Below, piece after piece: positions 42,143-53,738 of a stretch of DNA of 64,000 nucleotides. The position numbers and the translations under genes are program-made. Source of the DNA: Chelonoidis abingdonii. Taxonomy: Eukaryota; Chordata; Testudines; Testudinidae. The number at the start of each line of letters is the position of its first letter. The first letter of the stretch is position 1. Location: NCBI RefSeq assembly GCF_003597395.2, contig NC_133770.1, positions 91,464,731-91,528,730 of the forward strand. Direction: 5' to 3'. The notes under the pieces were generated by a model. That model ran no database searches and was not told the DNA's origin. It saw only the letters and a list, made by a program, of their open reading frames with translations.

Positions 42143-43769
42143 TGTGATGGGGTCTCCACCCCTCACAGGACTGAATGGAGTAGGCCAATTAACTCCAGAG
42201 GCTACACCTGGAGCAGGAGTCAGGGAGCAGGAGATTGATTAGGAACAGGCTCAACTGTGCAGGAACAGGCAGAGCCTATAAAGCCAATTAGGGGGCTACG
42301 GACTGGGGGCTGCTGAGAAAGGGCAGCCGCTCTCTGGAGAGAGAGAGGAATGTTTGAGGGCTCCTTGGGAAGGGTCCAGTCACTCCCTGGGAAAAGGGAG
42401 GAGAGGTTTTTGGAGCTGGTACTCCCAGGGAGAGAAGGGGAACCCAGGACCGGCGCTAGGGTTTTGAGTGCCCTAGGCGGACAGCAATTTCACCGCCCTG
42501 TGGCTCCGGTGGAGCTGTCGCAGTGGTGCCTGCGGAGGGTGCAGTGTGCCTGCAGGCGGTCCATTGGAGCTGCGCGAGCAGCTGACTGTCTGCAGGCACG
42601 ACTGCGGCAGCTCCATCCGAGCCGCGGACCAGCTGACCGCCCGCAGGCACCACTGTGGCAGCTCCACGGGAGCTGCCTGCCGCCCCCTCCGGCGGCGCCC
42701 TGACCCAGGGGACATCCTGGGCTGCCGGCTGCCGTGGTGGCGCCCTGACCCAGGGGACGCCCTGGGCTGCCGGCTGCCGCTGGCAGCTCAGACTCCCTCT
42801 CTGTCTTAGCAGCAGCGGTTGCTCAACCATTTAAAAAAAAATTGGGGGGTGCTTTTTGGCACCCTAGGCAACCGCCTATTCTACCTAAATGGTTGCACCA
42901 GCCCTGGGGGAACCAGAGTGGTGGGAAGGAGCAGTGAGGGTAAAGATAGGAAGCCCAGAACTACTAAGTTGAGGGTCCTTAGACTTCACCTCAGCATAGA
43001 GGGTGGGCCTAGGTTACCCTATGAGCCACTGAGGGAATGGCAACAGGGTCATGGGTGGCGTGTAATGGAGGTGAGGGGAGGCTAAGCCTCCCCAAATTTC
43101 ATGCCACTGGGGGTGCAATGGTGGATTTGGGCCCCCTGGAAAAATCTCCCCTTACCATAGCCCCAGGGCTAGAGGAACTCTTGCTCCCTGCTGTGGTCCT
43201 GGAGCTGCCACAGGGACACAGACCTTTTCTGGTCTCGAGGTCACAGTGGAGTGGGGTCAGGGCATGGGGTAAGTGGGAAAAAGCACAGTGGGGGCAGGGC
43301 TGAGGGAGGTGAGGACAGAATGGGGGCAGGGCTGTGGGTAGAACAGGGTGGGGCCATGGAGAAAGGCAAAGAAGGGGGTGAGGCCATATGCAGGGCTGCA
43401 GGCAGAACAGGGGAGGGGCTCGGAGCTCCAGCCAGGGCAGAGAGTTCTTCCCACAGCTTGGGCCAGGGCTATGGGGGGTACTGAGAGCAGAGGTGGGGCT
43501 TTGGCTGGAAGAGGTGTGGCAAAAGGAAGCTTCACCCTCTACCCATGACTTGGGCAGTGAATGGGAAGACTGCCGGGGACTGTTGATGGGCTGAATCCTG
43601 GAGGACTAAGGCACAAAGAGGACACTGAGTCCTGGAGTGAGAGGAGCTGCAGACCAGAGTCAGAGTGACGGTGTGCAAACTGCTGACAGAGATATCAACC
43701 TTGAGAGGCAATCCCCAGAGTGACCGGGAGGAGGCACCAGACCAGCGGTGAGTGGAGCACCCTGTGACA
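42143..43769. mobile_element. Probable solo LTR or LTR-like element, enlarged by inserts
   Basis: Begins TGTGATGGGGTCTCCACCCC and ends CACCCTGTGACA, TG...CA termini of an LTR. The flanks agree at only three of five positions (cagtg, tggtg). It contains a hAT MITE (42445-42906) and a GC-rich stretch at 43060-43560 that is probably another insert. Orientation and family are unknown. Confidence 0.5.
42445..42906. mobile_element. hAT MITE with perfect 8-bp target duplication
   Basis: Begins CAGGACCGGCGCTAGGG and ends CACCAGCCCTG (complement CAGGGCTGGTG), short inverted ends. The flanks are identical, GGGGAACC at 42437-42444 and 42907-42914. The 462-bp interior is very GC-rich, with repeated gggagctgc/gcagctcc and ccctgacccaggggac copies. 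No coding potential is claimed despite long frames, which are a composition effect. Confidence 0.88.
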
Positions 43770-44299
43770 TGGTGATATTTTAAATGTCCACTTAATTACA
43801 GAATAGGGCTCCTATCTCTCTTGTTAGAACAGGGTAAGAAATGGTTTACGATCTCTGAGTCACATGCAGGACTTGGCATAGAACAATAGTTCAGATAGTG
43901 GGATGGATTAGTTTTTTGTAACTAGCAGTTCTATAGATTCCTATGGTAGCACTACAGAGATATTGGATGAGTCACGGAGAGGGTTGCAATATGGTCTACT
44001 TTAACGTCACATAACAAAACAAAATTAAGCCAATGGGAGTTAGGATTTCACCCTTGATTTACAGGCTGAAGTTTGTTTTCCTTCCAAAATTGCCTATTGT
44101 CCCAGGGATTGTTGGGGAGGGGAGGAAGCAGCTGTCTGCAGAGCAAAGGAGACAGCAGTTGAGGCCAGGGAGGTTCTGTTTGGGTTAAAATGATTAAGAA
44201 GGTTGTGACAAGAACTCCCAATACCTGGATGTCTCCGTGACTCGAATCCTTGTCAGTCTGGGGTTGGTATGAAAAACACGCTTTTTGTGGTTTTGGCTG
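43770..44299. other. Intergenic, nothing recognised
   Basis: About 530 bp without an identifiable feature. Confidence 0.4.
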
Positions 44300-45860
44300 A
44301 TCCCCTCCTGGCAATGGATGAAGAACAGTTGTCCATAGTGATACTAGATTTATCAGCTGTCTTTGGTCCCATTGGTCATTAGGTGTTGACTCTCCACTGG
44401 TGTGTGCGGATGGGGTTGCTTTCAGATGGCTTTGTTCTTTTCTCTCTGTGAGGTCCCATAGGGTAGTATTACACAGCTGTTCCTCTAACCTGGAGGCTCT
44501 CTCATGTGGGGTGCTACCCAGTTCATCTCTTCATTCAGAATGTGTACAAGACTGCTAAAAGTGTTAGTAAGCATACAGCTGTGCAAATCATGGATTTTTT
44601 TGGTTCACTAGCTGTACCAAAACTTTTTTAAAATTGTTTTTGGTCAAGCTGAAACACCTTTTTTCTTTTTTTTGTTTCATTTTTCAGCAAACCAAAAAGA
44701 ATTTAATTATGGTTGAACAAAACACTTAATTTAATTTGAGGACTTTTTATTTTTTTCACAGAAGTGAAGTAAGCTTCAAATCAAAGTAATTTTGAATAGA
44801 AAATTAGTCACAATAAAATATTTCAGTGTCAAAACAAACCCTCTCAGTTTTTTCTGATTAGGAAAAAAAGTCAATCAAAACAACTTTGTGAATTTGGCAC
44901 AAATTTCATGAAATATTTCAGTTGACCTGAATCTGCATTTTTTTGGAGGAAAGGAAAATTTGCTCAAACAATTTGCCCATTTCTGGTAAAGAGGTTAATG
45001 GTGCTTTCTGTATGCTGATGACACGCAGCTCTGTCTCCATCTCATGTGATACAGATGATACATTGAACAGACCTTATCTAGTGTCTGTTTAAAACTGAGA
45101 CGTGGATGAGAGCTAGCTAGTTATTTTACCAAATCGGGCCAAGCAAGATTGAGATAATGATAGCAAGTGAATTTACTAAATATTCAGTCAGCCATTTTGA
45201 CTGTGTGTATGAGATATTTGTTACTTAAATTGGCAGTTTGGAGTGGTTGGTAGATTGCCGGTTGCTTTCCGATCATCATATAGTATCTGTGATCAGGATG
45301 GCTTTTTTTCATCTGCACTGGATCAGAAGTTTGCTGCTTTCTTCTTGGATACAGATTTTTTGCTACCATGATCCATGCCTTTGTCACTTCCAGATTAGAC
45401 AACCATGACATGATCTTCATGGGGCTGTACCTTAAGTCATTTTGGAAACTGAAACTAGTGCCGAATGTGGCAATTTGTTTGCTGAGCCGAGTATCTTTCT
45501 GGGATCAGATGACACCAGTTCATCAGGATCTGCACTGGTTGCTTATTGGTTTCCAGGCAGAGTTTTGAGGTCTTGGTTTTGACCTAACAAGACCAGACTG
45601 ATTTCAGACCTGCGTACTTGAGTTATAGCCTGTCTCCTTGTGCAGTACAACTGCAGTCATGGTCAGTGGAGGTGGTAGAGCTAGATTCCTCTCGTTCCCA
45701 CTCCAGTTTAAAGAGAGATGGGTCTGCTGGCATGTCATTGGTTTGGGAATTAACTCTCTCCCACTTTGGTCTAATATATCCCAAAGCTGTTGACTTTAGG
45801 GCATGCACTAAAGCAGGCCCATATATTCATGCCTCTGGGGAGGGCTGAGATAATGACAGA
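44300..45860 (+). mobile_element. L2-like LINE, reverse transcriptase fragment
   Basis: Frames give AMDEEQLSIVILDLSAVFGP (the LDLSAAFDT-type motif) near 44310, YADDTQLCLHL (catalytic YADD) near 45015, and MIHAFVTSRLDNHDMIFMGL with TPVHQDLHWLLI near 45370-45550. The order and spacing are those of an L2-clade ORF2 C-terminal half. A block at about 44560-44990 lacks RT similarity and is probably an insert. Degenerate. Confidence 0.75.
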
Positions 45861-46298
45861 TTGGGTAGGGGGTGTCTCTGAGAAGGCAGTACCAAACTAC
45901 AGGCTAGCTGATTTTTTTTTTAACATGTATTTTTGGAATACATTGCTGGGTGGTTTGTTTTTTTTATAGATTTTATCTGTAGAGTCTGGGATAAGCACTT
46001 AAATAATATAAATCAAAAAGAAAGGGTTCTGTTACAGTATATTACCAAATAAAAAATGTCTACTCAGATTGTAATGATAAAAGCTTTTTGATCAATTGAT
46101 CCATGTGCTGTGGTAATGAGATTCAGTCAGCGTTGAGTGCCTAAGTATCTGATACTACTGATGTCAATGTGAAATCAAAATGTGCTCTTCTAGTTAGCGT
46201 TACTACTGAAACCACTGCTAATAAACAGAAGAGCAGTTCAATATAGATAAATGTTTCTCCCATTTTATTTTTATATTACTACTATACTTACTACATTA
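45861..46298. other. Intergenic, nothing recognised
   Basis: About 440 bp of A/T-rich sequence without an identifiable feature. Confidence 0.4.
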
Positions 46299-46302
46299 TA
46301 CA

Positions 46303-47536
46303 TGTAACCCTTCTGCCCCTCTGAGTTGGCAGCAACAAGGGCCAGGTTCAGTATCCAGGGGTTCCGTTTCAATAACACAAGGCATAACCGGCTCGAGCCC
46401 CCACCCAGTGACCTGGGACACTTACCGTCCACCCTCCTGCGCGCCTCTAGGAGGCAATACTTCCCCTCTCGCAAGCACGGAGTCTGAGTGTGCAAAATCT
46501 TTTTAATAAAGGAAGGAATCAATGCGGCACCCCATTGGAGAAACACACAAACAGAGTTATAACACAAACCATAACCACCCCCCCAAGTACATTTGCAATG
46601 TCCTTTTCCCTTAGGGTCTTAAGTCCAATCACTCCAAGTCCAACAACCCAAAGTCTCTGGTCAATGCCACCCCAGAATTCAAGAGTCTACTTGTAGAGTC
46701 CCTCCCCCAGCCTGGTGAAAGGGGCACCTACGTGGTCCAGGGCCAACTGCCCTGCTCTCCGTGGGTTCTGTTCCGCTTCTCCACGAACTGCTCGCCTTAC
46801 CAGCCGCTCCACTCTGCTCCTCCGGCCGTCCTCACAAACTGCTCCGCTCACCAGCTGCCTCGTGAGCTGCTCCAGTTGTCCCGACAAACTGCTCGGCTCT
46901 GCTCGCTCTGTGGGCTGCTCCACACCCCCACAGCTACTCCACTCTGCCAGCCGCTCCACTCCACCAGCTGTCCTGTGGTCCGCTCCAGCCATCCCCACAA
47001 ACTGCTCCACTCCGCCAGCTGCTCTGTTCCACAGTATAGCTTCAGGCTCCCCACTAGTTAGCACAGTACTCAGTGCTCCCAGCTCAGTAATTTCAGCTCT
47101 TTTGTGATTTCAGCTCTTAGTGTCTCAGCAATAGTAGGGGAGCCCAGTGCTATTGCACCATAAGCCAAGTAGTTCAGCTCAGCAACCTGTATCTAGAGTC
47201 TTAAGGGAATAAAAAATCAACTCTGACATTCCACAGTGGAGAGAGGAGGAGGTGCAACTGATGCTTCTAGCTCCACAGGAGCCTGCACCACCAGGACAAA
47301 TACCTGTCCCAACCTCTCTCTCTCTTCACAGAGTTTGGAACCCATGTCCCTTGTCTAGAAGTACCACCCAACTGAGGCTGAGTCATTTCTGTCACAAAGC
47401 AGTCCACAGTTGGCAGTCTGGGATGGGTTAGGCGTGCCTATGCAAATATTTGAGATTTTGCATTCCAGACATTCTTCCACACTTCCCATACTTCACACCA
47501 GATGTCAGGGTACAGCTCATCCTGACTCTGCTTACA
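46303..47536. mobile_element. Probable solo LTR
   Basis: Starts TGTAACCCTTCTGCCCC, a beginning I recall as a frequent turtle LTR, and contains AATAAA at 46505-46510. A TACA on each side (46299-46302, 47537-47540) could be a 4-bp target duplication if the element ends at ctgcttaca; low complexity makes this uncertain. The middle holds degenerate tandem repeats (46780-47030). Confidence 0.55.
46780..47030 (+). repeat. Degenerate short tandem repeats
   Basis: Irregular repetition of ctgctc, gctccactctgc, ccagccgctccactc and cacaaactgctc units. This keeps three frames open by chance, so those frames are not taken as genes. Confidence 0.65.
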
Positions 47537-47566
47537 TACACATTTTGTATTTCCGTATGTGTGTAA

Positions 47567-48414
47567 TGTCAAGGTTTTTCCCCACTTTGAACTTTAGGGT
47601 ACAAAAAGTGAGGCACTGCATGAACACTTTTAAGCTTAATTACTAGCTTAAATCTGGTATGCTGCCACCGCCAGAATTTAGTGTTCGGCACACTTTCTCT
47701 TCCCCCAAAACCTTCCCTGGGAACCCAGACCCAAACCCTTGGGTTTAAAACAAGGAGACATTAACCATCCTCCTCCTCCCCCCCCCAGACTTTCCCCTTC
47801 CTGGTTGCCTTGAGAGTTTCCATGGATCAAACTCTTGGATCTTAAAACAAGGAGGAATTAACCATCCCCCTCCTTCCCCCCACCAGTCCCTGGTGAGTTC
47901 AGACTCAATCCTTGGATTTTAAAACACGGAAAAATCAATCAGATTCTTAAAAAGAAAGCTTTTAATTAAAGAAAGAAAAGGTAAAAATTATCTCTGTAAA
48001 ATCAGGATGGAAAATGCTTTACAGGTATTCAGATTTGTATAACAGAGGGACTCCCCCCCTCCAGCTTAGATTCAAAGTTACAGCAAACAGAGGTAAAAAT
48101 CCTTCCAGCAAAAAGCACATTTACAAGTTGAGAAACAAAATAAGATAATCTGCTTTGCCTGGCTATTACTTACAATTTTGAACATGAAAGACTGATTCAG
48201 AAGATTGGGAAAGCCTGAGTTACATCTGGTCTCTTTAGCCCAAGAGTGAACAATGACCAAACAAAAAGCACAAACAAAGACTTTCCCTCCACCAAGATTT
48301 GAAAGTATCTTGTCCCCCTATTGGTCCTCTGGTCAGGTGTCAGCCAGGTTTACTGAGCTTCTTAACCCTTTACAGGTAAAAGAGACATTAACCCTTAACC
48401 CTCTGTTTATGACA
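47567..48414. mobile_element. Probable solo LTR, second family
   Basis: Starts TGTCAAGGTTTTTCCCC and ends CTCTGTTTATGACA, giving TG...CA ends with short inverted similarity (TGTCA/TGACA). The start and the early gggtacaaaaagtg block match a turtle LTR type that I remember. No target duplication was found. Confidence 0.55.
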
Positions 48415-48559
48415 AGTATGATGTGTGAAAATGTACTCTGTGTGTTGTTTATACATAAAACACACAGACCCATGTTGTTAGGAATCAGTTTGAGTTCCAG
48501 GAGTTATTTTCCATTAGCAACCCATGGAGCATACACAGGTACTATGGTTCCCAGTTCAT

Positions 48560-48695
48560 GAAAGTATTTTAAGCACATGCTTATCTTTAGGCATGCCCTG
48601 AAGTCCCACTAAAGTCAATGAGACTTAAGCAAGTTAAATAGGTGCTTGATTATGCACCTTGAGTAAGGATGGACTGCTGAATCAAGGTCTATGAA
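48560..48695. repeat. Short palindromic amniote repeat
   Basis: Blocks aagcacatgcttatctttag, gaagtcccactaaagtcaat, gagacttaagcaagttaaat and tgctgaatcaaggtc follow a hairpin-forming repeat known from bird and turtle DNA. Related to the one at 26.8 kb. Confidence 0.5.
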
Positions 48696-48892
48696 GTGAG
48701 TGCTGAAATGCAGAATCTGGATTCACTGAAGAAAGCTCTATCAAAGGAAAATAATACCTGATTGGGAGATCTTTTTTCTACTTAGTTCTAGCCAAGTTTT
48801 GGGTCTTACCAATGTGTGGATGATAACAAACATTTTAGAAATTATACTATGTAGCATATTGTTATATGTGTAATATTTTAATTATACAGTTA

Positions 48893-49259
48893 TGTAACAG
48901 GGTGGCTGGCCTGGGGCTGAGCCAGCTCTGATTATAAGAGGAGCACCTTCCCTGAGGCGAAACAAGTGATTTAATATAAACAGCAGCAGGAAGAGGCAGG
49001 ACTGTGGCTGATTGAGAGAACTGAGGCAGGACAAGAGGGCTGAGTGAGAGCTGGGGACCAATAACTTCAGGTAGAGAATATGGTTTGGGACTTTCTCAGA
49101 GCTTACTTCATCCCTTTGTGGGGCTAGTTTAATACTAAATACAGTCAGAGTCCTTTGGCATGCTTACAGGGCCATCCAGAGGGAGGCTACTAGAGGCAGG
49201 ACACTGCAGAGGCATCCCTGCCCACAAGTGGGTGCTTAGGTGCCAGCTACCCCTTTACA
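48893..49259. mobile_element. Small solo LTR with near-perfect target duplication
   Basis: 367 bp starting TGTAACAGGGTGGCTGGCC and ending AGCTACCCCTTTACA, with TG...CA ends. Flanks are AGTTA (48888-48892) and AGTTT (49260-49264), a 4/5 match to a 5-bp duplication. Confidence 0.68.
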
Positions 49260-49264
49260 AGTTT

Positions 49265-52200
49265 CTTTTGGGCAGAAGTGGGCCCCGAGTCACAGTGGAT
49301 CAAACTTACCCCTATGCTTAAGGCCAGTGCAACGCCTATCCACTACTTAAGTCCCGCTTAAATAAAGAATTTTCAAGAACTATTGAAGAATAATATACCT
49401 GGCTCATAAACTGGAGCTGATGTTCCAAAAGCAACAATTTAGAATAAAAATTATCAGATGCTTAAAAGGGACAATTGATTTTCACCTATGAAAATCGAGT
49501 CTTTGAAAATACTGCTGAACTGCCAGAGGTTGTTTTTTATTGAAGGACTTTGAGGAAGAGTGGTTTGCTTAAATTACTGCCTCCTGTGCTGGCTAAAGGT
49601 TTTGTCTTGACCCTCTCTTGAACCTAGAAAAAGCTTTTCGGATTCAAAATCCACATGGGAAAATCTGTGGTAGAGCTATTCAAGGAAGATAAGGGCAAGC
49701 AGTCAAAAGAGCGAACATCACGAAGTAACAGTACCAATAATGTGATCGTTTCTTACTCTCACGTTTGCTCCAGAGAATTAGCTGCAGCCAAATGGAACAA
49801 CAACAACCAAGTTAATAATATTATGCGTTTATTTCTGGCTCTAGAAAGGTTAATGCAGGCACCCCATTAAATGTATGGTATTGAAACCTGAATTGCTTAA
49901 TTATCTAAAACAATTGATTTTATACCCCTGCAATATGAAAAATGAGGAGGCACCTGCAGACCAATGGAGACAATTTGTGAAGGTGTTTGTCACTTGACTG
50001 CTGTGGTGCACTGATTCTAGAGATCTGAATATCTCTGTTAGTGACAGAGCCCACCAAGATTCTGATGATGATTTTCTGCCTGGTGAGTTAGAATATTGGA
50101 GGGAAGACCATGATCAGAGTTCAAATATGACTAGCACCGTAGCTCTCTGATTGATGTGATAGGAATGACTCTGCACACACAGTTGTCACTCCCACTTACC
50201 TTAGCATATGTCTGCCTGTGGCTGGGAGGTGTGATTCCCAGCCCAGGTAAACAGACTTGTGCGAGCTCAGCTCAAGCTAGTGTGCTAAAACTAGTAGTGT
50301 GAACACTAGTAGTGTTTGGTAGTGGCTCGGACCAGTTACCCACACTTGGACCCAGGAGGTCGGGTGCGTGTAGGTTTGGACAGCTAGCATGAGCCACTGC
50401 CAGTGCCATGACATGAAACCTCCTATTTTTAGCACACTGGCTTGAGCTGAGCCTGGTCTGGAAAATGTGCCTTAGGTTAAAGGAGATCCATGTAAAGTGA
50501 AGGTTTAAGGGGTGAGTCGATCACAATTTATAATCACCCCTTTGAGAGAGTAGTAGATATCTGCTAATAAGGCATTCATTAATCTAGCGGACATAGGCAT
50601 ACAAGATCCAGTAACTGGAAGTTGAAATTGGCCAAGTTCAAACTGAAAATAAAATTGCAAATGTTTAGTAGAGTTGACCAGAAGGATATGACTAACCATT
50701 GAACAAACTGGTAAGGTAAATCTCCATATACTAAATCCTCCTTCACTTGGAGTGTTTAAATCAGGACTGGATGTTTTCCTAAGGAAGATGCGTCTAGTTC
50801 AATGACTTGGGGTAGAATAAAAGCAAAAGTGTAATACAGAGTGATAACACTAGTTCTCCTTTTACGATTCATGGAGTCACCACAAGGTTATAATTATAGC
50901 CTTGATTTACAGGTATGATTTACCTAATGTGCTTTTGTATCTATCCCTATGTACAAGGGAGCTAAGTAGGTACTCAGAGATCTATAAACAAGAAAGTTTG
51001 CAGACAAATTGATCCGGATCGATGTAGATAAAGATAGTTAAAGCCAGCTCTACTAGTTAACGATAAAGGTTTGGCACATGCGCTCAAGGTGTTAAAATAT
51101 GTATACCTCTTTTCTTAGTCCTTATTTTTAGCTTTATACTCATTTGGTGATCATATATTAGGTGTGCCTGTAATAATTAATCTTTAAATTCATGACAGGC
51201 TTTTTCAGACTAACCTACAATATGAGTTTTCCCATCTCCTTTAAGAAAATGTCCTGACTTGGAGAGACTGATTCTGATCATACTCCCACTGAGACCAATG
51301 GCAAAACTCTTATCAGCTTAGATGTTGCAGGATCAGGCCCCAGGCATGCAAGATCACAGTGCTCCCCCCTCCCCCCCCAAAAAAAGAGGTGGCTGAAAAT
51401 CAAGTGTCTAGACCATGTTCTGAATAGGTTTCCTTGCCATGCAATGGGAGCTGATCTCTTTTATGGACTGACACACTTCCAATCATGCCATTTTTAGAAT
51501 CACAAGCTCTCCTCTGAGCACTCTACATGGTGACAGGCCAATGTTTTATTCACCTAATCCAGCCATGTAGCTTCTCTCTTCCCCATGGAAATGGATATGT
51601 CCAACATTCTCTCCACAGTATTAGTGTGTCAGCTCCCATTTTCTCTAATTTGATTGGAGAGCTGTTTAGCCTTGTTCAGTAATAGGATAATTAATTGGAA
51701 AGCCCTGTTGCTTTCCTGCTTCAAAATGCAAAGAATTTGGCTTGGTGTTATTAATGGGATTGCATGTCGTCTGTGGAATTTGCCTGATCAGTGTATATTG
51801 ACTTTCCTCCTCAACCAGATTACTTTATCCATGCTGATCGCACAGTTCTGAAAGTCCTGTGAGAATCTTTTCATTAAGTTAATTTGTTTAAGGTTTGACT
51901 ATAGTTAATATGATCTAAATGAGCATGGTTTTTACTGAAAAATAAACTTTTTTCCTCTAACATTTTTAATAAGCTTTTAAAAATAGAGGTTTCATCATAT
52001 GCTAAAGACTAGAGGCGTGGAAAACTGTTCTCTCTACCCTATTTGTTACGCATTTTGCTACTCTCAAACAATCTTAGAAAACATTCATTGTCATATCTTT
52101 GTCTTTATATACATGGAATACAACATGTTTGTATCTATGAACATAATGTATTAAATGGTCATACATCATAATAAAGGAACAGTGATAAAAACATCATTAA

Positions 52201-52820
52201 TGAGGGCCTGCTTGATCTGCCATTGAATGGGCAAGAATCGCACTCTGTTCAACGAGACTTGGATTAGGCCCCACAAAATGAAGTCTGCCTCTCTCAGTGC
52301 AGCTAATGCCCCCAATGAAGAATGCAAGGAACAGTGGGGGAAGTTTAAAATGAGGCAGGACTCATTTTTTAAAAAAAATTTAGGCCCTCAGTTTTCTGAC
52401 TCACTCTTTCTTTCTCATATCAGTTCTTCACAGTTCTTCATGGAATCAGTCCAGCTGTGAGTGGGTGATTGATAGCTGTAAACTTGAGTGTAAAATGAGC
52501 AGTTGAAAAGGTATATAAAGTGAAGACAGGACACAGATGAAGTGACTGACTTGAGCATGAAGGGGGAAGTCAAGCAGATTGGCCTGCTGGTGTAAGGATC
52601 TGGACAGAATTGATATAAACATAGTATAAAACACAAGAGGTTTGCCAATGCAAATAACATAATATCTAAAGAAGAGGGCCACATTGGCTGGCCGGGAAGC
52701 TATTAAACATGTACAATTGGGGAGTCGATAATTTAGAGGGAGGCGGTTTTCCAAGGCTTCCTTCTACAAATAAACTGCTGCAGAATGAACATTGCTGCTA
52801 CTGAAGTACCGCTGGCAATG
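49265..52820. other. Intergenic, essentially nothing recognised
   Basis: 3.5 kb upstream of ITGA9 without gene-like sequence. The only structured item is the inverted repeat at 50263-50453. Confidence 0.45.
50263..50453. repeat. Inverted repeat, MITE-like
   Basis: Arms agctcaagctagtgtgctaa (50263-50290 region) and ttagcacactggcttgagct (50427-50453 region) pair over about 27 bp with few mismatches. They enclose 136 bp that includes two copies of actagtagtgt. The outer limits of the element are not clear. Confidence 0.6.
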
Positions 52821-52827
52821 GGCTTGG

Positions 52828-53030
52828 CACAGGAATGGAAGCTAGGAATTCTGATTTCTGAATCCCAGCTTTGCCACTGATTCCTTCTATTGTCCTTGCA
52901 AGTCACCAAACTTCTTGTTGCTTCAGTTCGCCCATTTGTAAAACAGGGTGACTGTGCCTGCCTCACAGGAATGTTGAGCTATTTGAGCTGATAGGTCTTT
53001 CTGAAGATTAAACATGCTTTAGAATTGTGA
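52828..53030 (+). repeat. MIR/CORE-SINE-like remnant near ITGA9
   Basis: Blocks gaatcccagctttgccactg, ccttgcaagtcaccaaactt, gcttcagttcgcccatttgt and aaaacagggtgactgtgcct plus tgcctcacaggaatg follow the MIR order. Lies 280 bp before the ITGA9 CpG island. Confidence 0.68.
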
Positions 53031-53353
53031 AGTATTGCTGTTAATGAAACAAGGGAGAGAGGGAGGGCTGTTGTTGTAGTTCCCCTAATCCAGGAATTAC
53101 ACTTATGTTTTGGATGCTGATGACTGAAGCAAATAGTGCACCTTGATGTACAGAACAAGTAATAATGCAAACTCCAGAAATACAGAAGGAGCAGTGAGAA
53201 ATCATTCCCTGAAAGGGAAGTTTTCGAGCATCAAGTAAAAGTGTGGGGGGGGGGGAGAGGAGAGAATTTCCGTGGGTCCCCTGACCAAGGAGGGATCCAT
53301 CCCTTTAGCTAGCGAAGGTGCCGCGTTGCTGAGGGAACGAGCCGAGGCTGCGG

Positions 53354-53367
53354 CCGCTAGAGGGCGC
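53354..53367 (+). promoter_or_regulatory. Candidate CTCF binding motif
   Basis: CCGCTAGAGGGCGC agrees with the CTCF core pattern CCASYAGRKGGCRS except A to G at position 3. It lies about 385 bp before the ITGA9 start codon. Single motif match by eye only. Confidence 0.45.
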
Positions 53368-53738
53368 CGCTGCTGTAGTTTTGGGGCCGGCGCTGTCCCA
53401 GGCAGGGGAGCGCTGTCTCCACTCCCTGCGCCCCGGGGATTGGAGCGAATTGGAGCTTCTCCGCGAGGCGGCCACAAAAGTCCCTGGCTGCTCCAGGACT
53501 GAGTCAGAATCCCTGGCTGCAGCCCACCCAGCCCCCTCTGCTTCAGGCTTCAGCCGGACCGGGCGGGCTGCGAGGCGCTTTCCGGAGCTCCCGGGACTCC
53601 ACGGCCGGGGCTGGATTTTTTGTGTTTGCGCGTTTCAACTCCAGCTTAACACCCCGCACCCCGGGCTGCCTTCAGTGAGGGCGGCAGGCGCTGGGTTTCC
53701 CCAGGACAGAGGCGCCCTGCCCTGCTCTGCCTCGCAGG

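Noticed and set aside
42350..42830. Overlapping long frames on both strands
   Set aside because: They lie inside a GC-rich hAT MITE with repeated segments; composition alone keeps the frames open.
46687..47107. Frames of 109-130 codons on both strands
   Set aside because: Produced by degenerate ctgctc/gctccactc repeats within a probable LTR; no family resemblance.
49655..49870. 71-codon frame rich in Asn, Ser and Lys
   Set aside because: No recognised domain, no splice context, and ordinary length for chance frames in such DNA.
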